Of a stretch of 64,000 nucleotides of DNA, positions 1 through 10,273 are shown in pieces (the first letter of the stretch is position 1; the number at the start of each line of letters is the position of its first letter). A model generated the notes under the pieces. The model saw only the letters and a program-made list of their open reading frames with translations. It ran no database searches and was not told the DNA's origin. The position numbers and the translations under genes are program-made. Origin of the DNA: Rheinheimera pacifica (lineage in GTDB: Bacteria > Pseudomonadota > Gammaproteobacteria > Enterobacterales > Alteromonadaceae); contig NZ_JANUEM010000016.1 in NCBI RefSeq assembly GCF_024809855.1, positions 1 to 64,000 on the forward strand, written 5' to 3'.

Positions 1-34
1 GCTATGCGAGAGTAGTTCACCGCCAGGCTCCCAA
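1..34 (+). rRNA. rrf: 5S rRNA, 3' end only (5' part outside window)
   Basis: The first 34 bases match the 3' end of gammaproteobacterial 5S rRNA: the ATGCGAGAGTAG loop segment followed by CACCGCCAGGCT, which in E. coli reads ATGCGAGAGTAGGGAACTGCCAGGC. A terminator follows at once, as expected at the end of an rRNA operon. The rest of the gene lies upstream of the window. Confidence 0.88.
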
Positions 35-42
35 TTAAACAG

Positions 43-70
43 ACCCTTCGTGAAAACGAAGGGTTTTTTT
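43..70 (+). terminator. rRNA operon intrinsic terminator
   Basis: An 8-bp perfect stem CCCTTCGT/ACGAAGGG (44-51 and 56-63) with a GAAA loop is followed by seven T. It lies ten bases after the 5S end and is a textbook Rho-independent terminator for the rRNA operon. Confidence 0.93.
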
Positions 71-91
71 ATTGGTATTGCTGGTGGGTTA

Positions 92-213
92 CCTGTCCGA
101 GTGAGCGAAACGCTATGCGACCAGTTCGTCCGGAACGAACTGGGACAGCTTTAGCTGGCCGCAAAGCGGCGAACCCCATGGAGGGGGTGAGCAATGTAGT
201 TCACCGCTATTCG
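92..213. other. Structured spacer with four consecutive hairpins and 5S-like edges
   Basis: Four perfect hairpins follow one another almost without spacers: CCAGTTCGT/ACGAACTGG (121-143), CAGC/GCTG (146-157), GCCGC/GCGGC with AAA loop (158-170) and CCCC/GGGG with ATGGA loop (174-186). An outer CTGTCC (92-97) can pair with GGACAG (143-148). The edges repeat pieces of the 5S end: GCTATGCGA at 112-120 (also 1-9) and GTAGTTCACCGC at 196-207 (also 12-23). It may be a decayed 5S 3' copy interrupted by a hairpin element, or a REP-like repeat. It lies between the convergent rRNA operon and thiH. Confidence 0.55.
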
Positions 214-233
214 ACAGAGCCGGCCTTTTTGCT

Positions 234-1346
234 TTATCTACCTAAAAAGCTGTCCCAATCTTTCCATACAGGCTGCAGACCTTGCTGTATCAAGGCTTTG
301 GCGACCTCTTCAGGTAAACGGGTATCATCTATACTAAATTGTTCGAGGTTTTCTGGCTCAACACTGTAACCGCCGGGTTGGGTCTTTGAACCTGCGCTGA
401 CGCTGGTGATGGCCAGTGGTACTACGTGCTGGCGAAACTCGGCCGACTCGCGCGTTGACAGGCTGATTTCCAACTCTGGCGCAAACAGACGAAAGGCGCA
501 TAGCAATTGGATTAACTCTTTATCACTGATTGGATTACTCACCTTGTTACCGCCACTGCAAGGGCGTATTCTGGGGACAGATAAGCTAAAACGGCATTGC
601 CAATACTGTTTTTGTAAGTATTGCAGATGCTGCGCCAGTAAGATGGCATCGGTTCGCCAATCGCTAAGACCCAGCAAAATACCCAGGCCGATTTTATCGA
701 TACCGGCCTGGCCAACTCTGTCGGGTGCATCCAGCCGCCAGTGGATATCGCTTTTTTTGCCTTTTAAATGATACTGCTGATAAGCGGCGGCATTGTAGGT
801 TTCCTGGTATAGCATTACAGCGTCTACACCAAGACTTTTCAGCCTGGCATATTCCTCGATGGTTAGTGGCTGCACTTCTAACTGCACGTTGCTGAAGTGA
901 CGTCGGATCAATGGCAGCACATCACAAAAGTAGTCTATACCCACTTTACGCTCGTGCTCACCGGTAACAATCAGCACCTGATCTATGCCGAGGCCTTTAA
1001 TAGCAAGGCATTCCTGTGCTATTTCGGCAGAGTTTAAGGTGCGCCGTTTTACTTTTTGGCTTAAAGAAAAACCGCAGTAGGTGCATTCGTTAGCACAAAG
1101 GTTAGACAGATACAAAGGCGCATAAAACTGCACACTGTGGCCAAACCTTTGCCGGGTCAGCTGTTGTGCTTTGGCTGCTAGCAAAGGTAACAAAGGTAAA
1201 GCGGCCGGAGACAGCAGCGTTTGTAAGTCACAGAGTGTTAAACGTGTTTTATGCAGTGCTGACCGCACCTGAGCTGTTGAAAAATTGCGGCTTTGCAGTT
1301 GCAGTGTTTGCCAGTCTTGTTGCTGCCATTGCGTATAAAAGCTCAT
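234..1346 (-). CDS. thiH: 2-iminoacetate synthase (tyrosine lyase) ThiH
   Basis: Radical SAM enzyme that cleaves tyrosine to dehydroglycine (plus p-cresol), the glycine imine used by ThiG to build the thiazole ring of thiamine. The 370 residues compare with about 377 in E. coli. The cluster-binding CxxxCxxC is seen as CANECTYC near residue 90, followed by CGFSL as in ThiH. The start overlaps the thiG stop by 4 bases (ATGA), so translation is probably coupled. It is the last gene of the thiC-thiDE-thiS-thiG-thiH operon. Because ThiH rather than glycine oxidase ThiO is used, the route is the anaerobe-compatible one found in enteric bacteria. Confidence 0.96.
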   Translation of the reverse strand: MSFYTQWQQQDWQTLQLQSRNFSTAQVRSALHKTRLTLCDLQTLLSPAALPLLPLLAAKAQQLTRQRFGHSVQFYAPLYLSNLCANECTYCGFSLSQKVKRRTLNSAEIAQECLAIKGLGIDQVLIVTGEHERKVGIDYFCDVLPLIRRHFSNVQLEVQPLTIEEYARLKSLGVDAVMLYQETYNAAAYQQYHLKGKKSDIHWRLDAPDRVGQAGIDKIGLGILLGLSDWRTDAILLAQHLQYLQKQYWQCRFSLSVPRIRPCSGGNKVSNPISDKELIQLLCAFRLFAPELEISLSTRESAEFRQHVVPLAITSVSAGSKTQPGGYSVEPENLEQFSIDDTRLPEEVAKALIQQGLQPVWKDWDSFLGR

Positions 1347-2110
1347 AGGGTCGCCAGAAAGTCAGTGAGCGGGCTTGAGGGCTCCGCGTGTGAATGTGCG
1401 GCCGCTAACCCGGCGTTGTATGCCGTGCGACCAGCATTTACTGCTTGTGCAAAGGCTAGGGCCATTGCAACCGGGTTCTGGCTGCTGGCAATGGCGGTAT
1501 TAACCAGCACTGCCGCAGCGCCTAGCTCCATGGCCGCTGCCGCGTGGGATGGTGCGCCAAGGCCAGCGTCGATAATAACCGGCACTGTGGCTTGTTCGAT
1601 AATAATCTCCAGCATAGCGCGGGTTTGTAAACCCTGATTAGAGCCAATGGCAGCGCCCAACGGCATTACCGCAGCACAACCGGCTTGTTCCAGCCGTTTA
1701 CATAAAACAGGATCGGCGCTGCAGTAGGGCAGTACCACAAAACCCAATTTAACCAGTTGCTCTGCTGCTATTAACGTTTCGATAGGATCCGGCATTAAAT
1801 AACGTGGATCAGGATGGATCTCCAGTTTTAGCCAGTTGGTTTGCAAGGCTTCACGCGCTAACTGCGCCGCAAAAATGGCTTCTTTGGCTGTTTTGGCCCC
1901 TGAAGTGTTAGGTAGCAGTTGGATATTCATCTGTTGTAGTGGGTGAAGCAAATCATCCTGCTGTTGTCCCAACTGCAGGCGTTTCAGCGCCAGAGTAACC
2001 AACTGACAACCACTGGCTTGTATCGCTTGCTGCATAAGGCTGGGATGAGCAAATTTACCACTACCCAGCAGTAAGCGGCTACTAAAGCTTTTGTCTGCTA
2101 TGCGAAGCAT
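1343..2110 (-). CDS. thiG: Thiazole synthase ThiG
   Basis: Condenses deoxyxylulose 5-phosphate, dehydroglycine and the ThiS thiocarboxylate to thiazole phosphate. The N-terminus (MLRIADKSF, then LLLGSGKF) aligns with E. coli ThiG from memory, and VTLALKR holds the Schiff-base-type lysine region. The start was placed at the ATG at 2110 because GGAGG lies 6-7 bases upstream; a TTG two codons earlier is also in frame. At 255 aa it has normal length. It starts 3 bases after the thiS stop and overlaps thiH by 4 bases. Confidence 0.95.
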   Translation of the reverse strand: MLRIADKSFSSRLLLGSGKFAHPSLMQQAIQASGCQLVTLALKRLQLGQQQDDLLHPLQQMNIQLLPNTSGAKTAKEAIFAAQLAREALQTNWLKLEIHPDPRYLMPDPIETLIAAEQLVKLGFVVLPYCSADPVLCKRLEQAGCAAVMPLGAAIGSNQGLQTRAMLEIIIEQATVPVIIDAGLGAPSHAAAAMELGAAAVLVNTAIASSQNPVAMALAFAQAVNAGRTAYNAGLAAAHSHAEPSSPLTDFLATL

Positions 2111-2112
2111 GG

Positions 2113-2296
2113 TCAACCTCCGGTAACTATCTGAAATAGTTGTATCTGATCATGGTTTTGCAGTTGATACTCTTGCCACAGACGTTTAGCGATAACGCTG
2201 TTATTAACCGCTATTGCCAGGCCCTCAGTTCTTAATTGTTGCTGCTGCAACAGTTGCGTTAACGTGCTGACAGTAGCAAGTTGCAGCGGGGTGTCG

Positions 2297-2313
<17 letters not shown>
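2113..2313 (-). CDS. thiS: Sulfur carrier protein ThiS
   Basis: A 66-aa ubiquitin-like carrier ending in the diagnostic Gly-Gly (IVTGG), where sulfur is carried as a thiocarboxylate. Start MRIMLND matches the ThiS pattern (E. coli MQILFND); this start lies inside the end of thiDE, giving a 17-base overlap. An in-frame upstream extension of 27 codons is just the thiDE reading-through region in another frame. No thiF (ThiS adenylyltransferase) is present in the operon, unlike E. coli thiCEFSGH, so activation must come from a ThiF or MoeB encoded elsewhere. Confidence 0.93.
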
Positions 2314-5604
<3,291 letters not shown>

Positions 5605-5670
5605 TGGGGCAGGTAATAACAGGTAACAAAACCGCCAGGCGGATTACTACTGTGTTATGTGCTGTATTTC

Positions 5671-5762
5671 CCCTTGTTTCCCTTCGCAGGTATTAGCCTG
5701 ATCAGGTTCAACGGATCCCGTTTTCACGGTCTCAGCCCGCTGTAAACAGCTGGGCACTCCGA
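5671..5762 (-). ncRNA. TPP riboswitch (THI element)
   Basis: Read on the minus strand the segment contains the hallmark THI-box pieces in order: CTGAGA, then CCTGATCAGG, TAATACCTGCG and AAGGGAAACA. These form the pyrimidine- and pyrophosphate-sensing arms of the TPP aptamer. It lies about 105 bases upstream of thiC and is expected to repress the whole operon when thiamine pyrophosphate is plentiful. Confidence 0.95.
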
Positions 5763-5775
5763 CAAGATAGCGCTA

Positions 5776-5804
5776 AGTATTCATGTATTCCTGATGAAAT
5801 TCAA
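5776..5804 (-). promoter_or_regulatory. Possible sigma-70 promoter for the thi operon
   Basis: On the minus strand TTGAAT (complement of 5799-5804) and AATACT (complement of 5776-5781) are separated by 17 bases, each matching four of six consensus positions. Transcription would begin around 5769, just before the riboswitch starts. Position is right; the boxes are only moderate. Confidence 0.45.
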
Positions 5805-5947
5805 TAGTGATGTTTAAAAGCTTGCGCCGGTAACACCCATTGTGCTCGCCACAGCAACTCGCCCTAATGCCTACGGCAGGGCTCAGACACTCTGTGGCTG
5901 CGCAAACGGGGTTATCGGCTTCGCTATGCACAGCATAACGGTCAGAG

Positions 5948-7381
5948 TTATAAACTTTGCACATAGAGATAAAGCGACTTTAGAATTTTCATTTTCTGCT
6001 CATCACTGGCATGTTCATGCGCCAGATTTTCCAGCACCAGACTAAAATCTTCCATCGTCAGGTTAGGGTTATCCACGCCATGCATCAGCTTATCGGTGCG
6101 GTAGCGTTGCCACTTCTGCTGTTCGCTGTCGGTCAGGCTGGCCGGATAATTACGGGCGCGGTATAAAAACAGCAGGCTGTTCAGGCGCTCATCACTAAAC
6201 ACCGGTGCACTAACGGCTAATTGCTCCGGTGCTAACTGATGCAATTGCTGCATTTTTTGCTTATCGCCATCGCTAATAAAACCGCTATACAGCTGATAAT
6301 CCGGGTTGGTTTCTGCCGGAAACTCATTTAACTGCTGATACAGCTCTATTGTTTTGGCTTGCGTAGCGCGATGTTGGCGCAAAAAGTCTAAATGTTTAAG
6401 GCACTGGGCGCGGTCGATACCAAAAGCGGCTGCGCGCTCTTCAGTCAGCGTTTTTGCCGGTGCTAACACAGGGCATTTATTCAGGTGAATAAGTTTTAAA
6501 CCCAGCCGCTGCTCGCCGTCAGCCAGATCGGCGGTTTTGGTGTACAGCTTTTGCTGCAAAGTCGCAATATCGTCTGCAAACAACGGTGTTGGATCAGCCT
6601 GCAGGTTATAGCAAATCACCGCATTTTTATTAGTAGGGTGAAATGCCAGGGGCACTATCCAGCTAACACAACCCTGAGTGGCGGGAAACTTAGACGATAC
6701 ATGCACCAGTGGTGTCATGCCAGCAACATCAATCAGCTCGGCCACTTTGGCTTTTTTACGCAGTTCAAATAAATATCCAAACAGCTTGGGCTGCTTTTGT
6801 TTTATCAGTTTTGCCATAGCAATAGTGGCGTATACATCGGATAACGCATCGTGAGCGTTTTCATGTGCCAGACTGTTAGCTTTAGTCAGCTCTTCCAGCT
6901 TAAAGCTGGGGCTGCCATCCTCGCGCACAGGCCAGTTTATGCCGTCTGGTCGCAGTGCATAGCAGGCGCGCACCATGTCTATAAGATCCCAACGGCTGTT
7001 GCCGTTTTGCCATTCGCGGCCGTAGGGCTCATAAAAATTGCGGTACAGGCTGTAACGGGTGACTTCATCGTCAAAACGCAGGTTATTATAGCCCAGCACA
7101 CAGGTATTGGGCGTGCTGAAACGCTGCAGAATGCGCTGCATAAACTCAGTTTCGGCCAGGCCTTTTTTATTACACAGCTGCGGTGTCAGGCCGGTAATTA
7201 ATGCCGCTTGCGGATGCGGCAGGTAATCGTTTGCCAGTTGGCAATACCAAACATCAGGCTCGCCAATAATATTCAGCTCAAGATCGGTGCGAATGCCGGC
7301 AAACTGAGCCGGGCGGTCGCGTTTGGGATCGGCGCCCCAGGTTTCATAGTCGTGAAAATAGAACGTAGGCTGTTGGTTCAA
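5948..7381 (-). CDS. sbcB: Exodeoxyribonuclease I
   Basis: 3'-to-5' single-strand DNA exonuclease used in mismatch repair and recombination. The 477 aa match the family length (475 in E. coli). DEDD-type catalytic residues are visible: HDYET at the N-terminus (residues 10-14), NNLRFDDE near 100 and AHDALSDVYA near 175. The block DRPAQFAGIRTD is characteristic of SbcB. It stands alone, convergent with nothing; the thi leader starts 140 bases beyond its stop. Confidence 0.97.
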   Translation of the reverse strand: MNQQPTFYFHDYETWGADPKRDRPAQFAGIRTDLELNIIGEPDVWYCQLANDYLPHPQAALITGLTPQLCNKKGLAETEFMQRILQRFSTPNTCVLGYNNLRFDDEVTRYSLYRNFYEPYGREWQNGNSRWDLIDMVRACYALRPDGINWPVREDGSPSFKLEELTKANSLAHENAHDALSDVYATIAMAKLIKQKQPKLFGYLFELRKKAKVAELIDVAGMTPLVHVSSKFPATQGCVSWIVPLAFHPTNKNAVICYNLQADPTPLFADDIATLQQKLYTKTADLADGEQRLGLKLIHLNKCPVLAPAKTLTEERAAAFGIDRAQCLKHLDFLRQHRATQAKTIELYQQLNEFPAETNPDYQLYSGFISDGDKQKMQQLHQLAPEQLAVSAPVFSDERLNSLLFLYRARNYPASLTDSEQQKWQRYRTDKLMHGVDNPNLTMEDFSLVLENLAHEHASDEQKMKILKSLYLYVQSL

Positions 7382-7456
7382 TTTTTATGTCCTGCGTTGT
7401 AATGTGTAGTATTCGTTTGGGGCAAAGACAAAACCATGCCTTTAGCCATAGTGTAA

Positions 7457-7767
7457 CAGCTGGGGGGCAATGTCGTCGATGCAGCCAATACGCAGCAGAA
7501 ACAGAATGCTATTGCCAGAGCGGTTTCATGCATACGGGCCAAGCTTAAAATTGCTGACTTTGTACCGCATAATTTTCGCCGTACTATAGCAACCAGGCTG
7601 ACAGAGTAGGGCGTAGCGCCGCATCTAGCATAGAAGATGTTAGGCCATAAGCTTAGTGGGTTATGGCCATTTACAACAGGCACGACTGGATAGATGAGCA
7701 ACGCCAAGCTTATGAAAAGTGGTTTGAATTTATTAGCAACGCGCTGGTTAAAAAGCCGTCTAGGTGA
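7457..7767 (+). pseudogene. Decayed C-terminal fragment of a tyrosine-recombinase integrase
   Basis: Reading the plus strand through stops gives a P4/phage-type integrase C-terminus: NAIARAV, then PHNFRRTIATRL (the HxxR box), GVAPHLA, KMLGHKLSG (the LGHxxxG box) and, after a frameshift, MAIYNRHDWIDEQRQAYEKW (nucleophile Tyr in YNRHD). There are in-frame TAG codons at 7607-7609 and 7631-7633 and a one-base loss near 7661. The N-terminal two thirds are missing. It marks the left edge of the accessory genes 7816-9987. Order and spacing of the boxes make the identification secure although it is not an open frame. Confidence 0.85.
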
Positions 7768-7815
7768 TATGTTTCTTTGCTTTCAGGGATTTATTGTTCA
7801 ATGGAAAATAGCTAA

Positions 7816-8709
7816 ATGGAGTCAGTACGCTTAATGCATCTTACAATTGGCTGGTGGAATACAAGTCTTTCGCCGAGAGGTAAGCCAAGATTAGGAGGAC
7901 ATGAAGAGAATTTAGTGTTGGCTCTGATTGTTATTAAGAATATGCTTGTGGAAAAAGAGTTAGACTTTTTGGCTCTTGGAGAGGTGTGCCGCGATGATTT
8001 TATTGAAATATCCTTACTCTTAAAAAATACAAGTTATGAAATACAAATCTGTGACTCCAAAGTGGGAGGAAGCGTATTCAGCCAAGCTTATATCTATAAC
8101 TCACAGAAAATTGGCATTTTGACGTCTACTTTACTCACATGGGAAATTGTAGATAGGAAGTATAGAGTCGGGCACGCTTTAAAAATTGCTATTGTAGACG
8201 GTTCGCAGTTTATTCTTATAGTGTCTCATTGGCCGAGTAAAATGCCAGGCGATGCCGATAAAATTAGACCTCATTTGGGAGCTAGGTTGAGGGACTACTT
8301 CAATGACATAAGAGCCTCCGAAACGGATATCCCTCACATGATACTTATGGGTGACTATAATTCTGAGCCATTTGAGGCACCATTGTCAGAGTATTTAATA
8401 GCGACCAGAGATAAAGAAAGAGTTCGAAAAAAATCAGATCTTTTCTATAACCCGTACTGGAAAAATTTGGGAATGTCAACGTGTGACAGATACTGTGGCA
8501 GTAGTTACTATAAAAGTGGTTTATATAGCAACTGGAGCTTGTTTGACCAAATATTATTTTCTTCCGCCTTTGTTAATGGAAATTTTTGGAAGTTAGATGA
8601 GGATGGAGTCACCCTTGGCATCGAATCTGCCTTAGAGTTAGTGTCGAACAGCAAATTAGTATTTGATCACCTACCTGTTTTCGCTCGACTGGAGAAGATA
8701 AATGAATAA
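7816..8709 (+). CDS. Endonuclease/exonuclease/phosphatase-fold protein
   Basis: The 297 aa carry the motifs of the EEP (DNase I-like, metal-dependent) fold in order: WWNTSL near residue 15, LGEV with the metal-binding Glu near 56, SHWPS near 139, GDYNSEP near 178 and FDHLP near 286. Substrate cannot be told; family members cut DNA, RNA, phosphoinositides or sphingomyelin. An alternative start is the ATG at 7834 (MHLTIGWW), with GGAG 12 bases before it. No signal peptide is seen. The gene is A+T-rich against its surroundings and overlaps the next gene by 8 bases, so the two probably form a unit. It lies directly after an integrase remnant. Confidence 0.8.
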   Translation: MESVRLMHLTIGWWNTSLSPRGKPRLGGHEENLVLALIVIKNMLVEKELDFLALGEVCRDDFIEISLLLKNTSYEIQICDSKVGGSVFSQAYIYNSQKIGILTSTLLTWEIVDRKYRVGHALKIAIVDGSQFILIVSHWPSKMPGDADKIRPHLGARLRDYFNDIRASETDIPHMILMGDYNSEPFEAPLSEYLIATRDKERVRKKSDLFYNPYWKNLGMSTCDRYCGSSYYKSGLYSNWSLFDQILFSSAFVNGNFWKLDEDGVTLGIESALELVSNSKLVFDHLPVFARLEKINE

Positions 8710-9154
8710 TTTTAAAAGGGCATTTGAGCAAGGAATTAAACATGCAGATGAAGCTGCTGAAAATATAGCGGAGATAAATGAAGTTTTAGATGACTTTATT
8801 AAGTCGATAGCCGAGCTTTCTGGTAACAAGGTTAAAATCTCTGTTAAGGACAAATTTGAATCTGAGAGTGGTAACCCTTTTACTACAGCGTTGGCTGCAG
8901 GTATAGGATATTTCGGCCCAAAAGGCCGTCATTATGAGGCTTTGGTTGCAACAAATGATAATGTTGCAGACTCCCCACAATTTGAGCTTTGTGAATGGAA
9001 ATTGAGTGAAAAAGGTTATCCTGTGAGAATAAGCTATGCAGGACAATCTCCTTCATGTGCCGATAAAGAGTCCCTCACTGATAATTTGACTGAGTTGATC
9101 AGCAGCCCTAGAGCAGGAAAGTTTTTTAAACAACTGATAGAGCTTACAAGTTAA
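8702..9154 (+). CDS. Unknown protein coupled to the EEP-fold gene
   Basis: 150 aa, not recognised. No signal peptide or membrane segment. The first 50 residues look helical and acidic (HADEAAENIAEINEVLDDF), then comes a Gly-rich stretch (AAGIGYFGPKGRHYEA) and a C-terminal part with two cysteines. It overlaps the upstream EEP gene by 8 bases and shares its A+T-rich composition. The tight coupling suggests a partner, inhibitor or adaptor of the nuclease-like protein, but that is inference only. Confidence 0.65.
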   Translation: MNNFKRAFEQGIKHADEAAENIAEINEVLDDFIKSIAELSGNKVKISVKDKFESESGNPFTTALAAGIGYFGPKGRHYEALVATNDNVADSPQFELCEWKLSEKGYPVRISYAGQSPSCADKESLTDNLTELISSPRAGKFFKQLIELTS

Positions 9155-9264
9155 ATCCAATAGCTTCTAAAAGCTGCTTTTATTACTCCTGATTAAGTTT
9201 TTATACGACTTCAAAGCGATTTTACATTAAATGTTATGTAGGTGGGAACTTAAAGGTCTAAAAC

Positions 9265-9708
9265 ATGTTGAAATTCACTGGTAGTGATGTTGTTGCGATA
9301 GTTAGTATTGTTGTGGCCGCGTTATCCTCCGGCTACGCTGCCTGGGTGTCTAATGAAGCCAATATAAAAGTTGAGGTTCTTCGATTGAAATACAAGGATG
9401 AAGCTACACTTCGAGATCAGCAATTCACATTAAAAAATAATAGATGCAAGTCTCTCGTCGATACCGCTGCAAGTCTCGCCAAAGCTGGGGCAGGAACTGA
9501 TATTGAGTCTATTTCTGAAAATGAGCGTTATATTTGGGCGGGGATAGCGCAGCTTCCTCCGTTGAAGCAAAACTACTTACTGAAACACTATATTAAAGGA
9601 CCTGATCAGTCTGATGAGTATGGTGTAATATTCACTAACCAGCTAACAAGTCTTACTCTAATAAATCTTGCTGAAGAGGCCGTGTTGTGCCAGACAGAAA
9701 AGATATAA
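9265..9708 (+). CDS. Small membrane-anchored protein of unknown function
   Basis: 147 aa with one N-terminal transmembrane helix (about residues 8-28, DVVAIVSIVVAALSSGYAAW) followed by a charged coiled-coil-like stretch to residue 60 and a soluble domain containing two cysteines. No family recognised. It is preceded by a 110-base A+T-rich gap and belongs to the same accessory patch. GGTGGG lies upstream but rather far from the ATG. The topology resembles small membrane effectors, but nothing specific supports a function. Confidence 0.6.
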   Translation: MLKFTGSDVVAIVSIVVAALSSGYAAWVSNEANIKVEVLRLKYKDEATLRDQQFTLKNNRCKSLVDTAASLAKAGAGTDIESISENERYIWAGIAQLPPLKQNYLLKHYIKGPDQSDEYGVIFTNQLTSLTLINLAEEAVLCQTEKI

Positions 9709-9781
9709 AAATGTATTAGTCTCGACTTGATCTGACACATCTACTTGAAAAGATGAGTAACACCTTCAGCATGGCTCATAG

Positions 9782-9987
9782 AAGCCGTTTGATAAAAAAG
9801 CTAAGCCCCGTATTGATGATTTGATAAAGGAAGCAATGCGTTCGCCGTTAGAAGGTAAGGGTAAACCTGAACGTTTAGTCGGGGATTTCGCCGGCTTCTA
9901 TTCACGCCGAATAGACCGTGAACACCGTTTGGTTTACACCTACTCAGATGGGTATCTGATAATAGCGCAGTGTCGGTTTCACTATTA
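9782..9987 (+). pseudogene. yoeB: YoeB/Txe-family toxin lacking its N-terminus
   Basis: A stop-free frame encodes most of a YoeB ribosome-dependent mRNase: RIDDLIKEAMRSPLEGKGKP, GFYSRRIDREHRLVY and the C-terminal CRFHY. The catalytic Glu (GKPER), Arg (EHRLVY) and His-Tyr end are all kept. About 20 N-terminal residues are missing: the frame is closed by TAG at 9779-9781 and has no good start codon or ribosome binding site. No YefM antitoxin is seen upstream. It therefore looks like a relic of a toxin-antitoxin pair at the end of the accessory patch. Confidence 0.8.
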
Positions 9988-10010
9988 AGAAAGGGGCCTA
10001 AGGCCCCTTT
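9988..10010. terminator. Perfect inverted repeat after the yoeB remnant
   Basis: GAAAGGGGCC (9988-9997) and GGCCCCTTTC (10001-10010) form a 10-bp perfect stem with a TAA loop, beginning directly after the yoeB stop codon. It has only short T runs on either strand, so it may be a bidirectional terminator for yoeB and the convergent small gene at 10033. Confidence 0.6.
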
Positions 10011-10032
10011 CTCCCATATCCATTTGAACGCC

Positions 10033-10206
10033 TTACTTATCATCATCCATTAAACTTTCCAGTGCAGAGCCTGGATCTTCTTCACCACAAACAGAGCCGT
10101 CGTCAGGGCAGGCGGCTTCAGCATCCCGGTGTGATAAGGGCTTGTGTTGTTTAGGTTGGCTGGCTGGTGCACGGTTCTCAGGTTCAGTATCTACAGGAAG
10201 CGTCAT
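10033..10206 (-). CDS. Small acidic protein of unknown function
   Basis: A 57-aa frame: MTLPVDTEPE at the start, central CPDDGSVCGEEDPGS with two cysteines seven residues apart, and an acidic end (LMDDDK). Net negative with Pro-rich N-terminus; no membrane segment. Support: a promoter-like TTGCAT-16-TATACT with a perfect palindrome lies upstream, and a terminator-like repeat downstream. The Shine-Dalgarno (AAGG about 12 bases away) is weak. The opposing 81-aa frame in this region is a shadow of the yoeB remnant. Confidence 0.5.
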   Translation of the reverse strand: MTLPVDTEPENRAPASQPKQHKPLSHRDAEAACPDDGSVCGEEDPGSALESLMDDDK

Positions 10207-10219
10207 GCGGTTATTTTAC

Positions 10220-10266
10220 CTTAACTAAAACTTAGTTAAGTATAGGCAACAGCCTCAGCTATGCAA
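10220..10266 (-). promoter_or_regulatory. Promoter with palindromic operator for the small acidic gene
   Basis: On the minus strand TTGCAT (complement of 10261-10266) and TATACT (complement of 10239-10244) are 16 bases apart, a good sigma-70 pair. The perfect palindrome CTTAACTAA-aac-TTAGTTAAG (10220-10240) overlaps the -10 box and the start site, where a repressor would block transcription. It has no T run, so it is not a terminator of the upstream GGDEF-EAL gene. Confidence 0.5.
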
Positions 10267-10273
10267 TGCTGGC

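Noticed and set aside
5632-5642. CCGCC/GGCGG followed by TTTTG in the thiC leader (minus strand) as a transcription terminator
   Set aside because: The stem is short with almost no loop; the hairpin over the thiC ribosome binding site is a much better expression platform.
7378-7707. 109-aa minus-strand ORF opposite the integrase remnant
   Set aside because: Low-complexity composition, no ribosome binding site, and the other strand gives clear integrase motifs.
9155-9264. Promoter or terminator between the accessory genes
   Set aside because: Only a weak AGCTT/AAGCT stem and a short ACATT/AATGT repeat; not convincing enough to list.
9801-10046. 81-aa minus-strand ORF
   Set aside because: It is antisense to the yoeB remnant and runs through the inverted repeat; the coding signal is on the plus strand.
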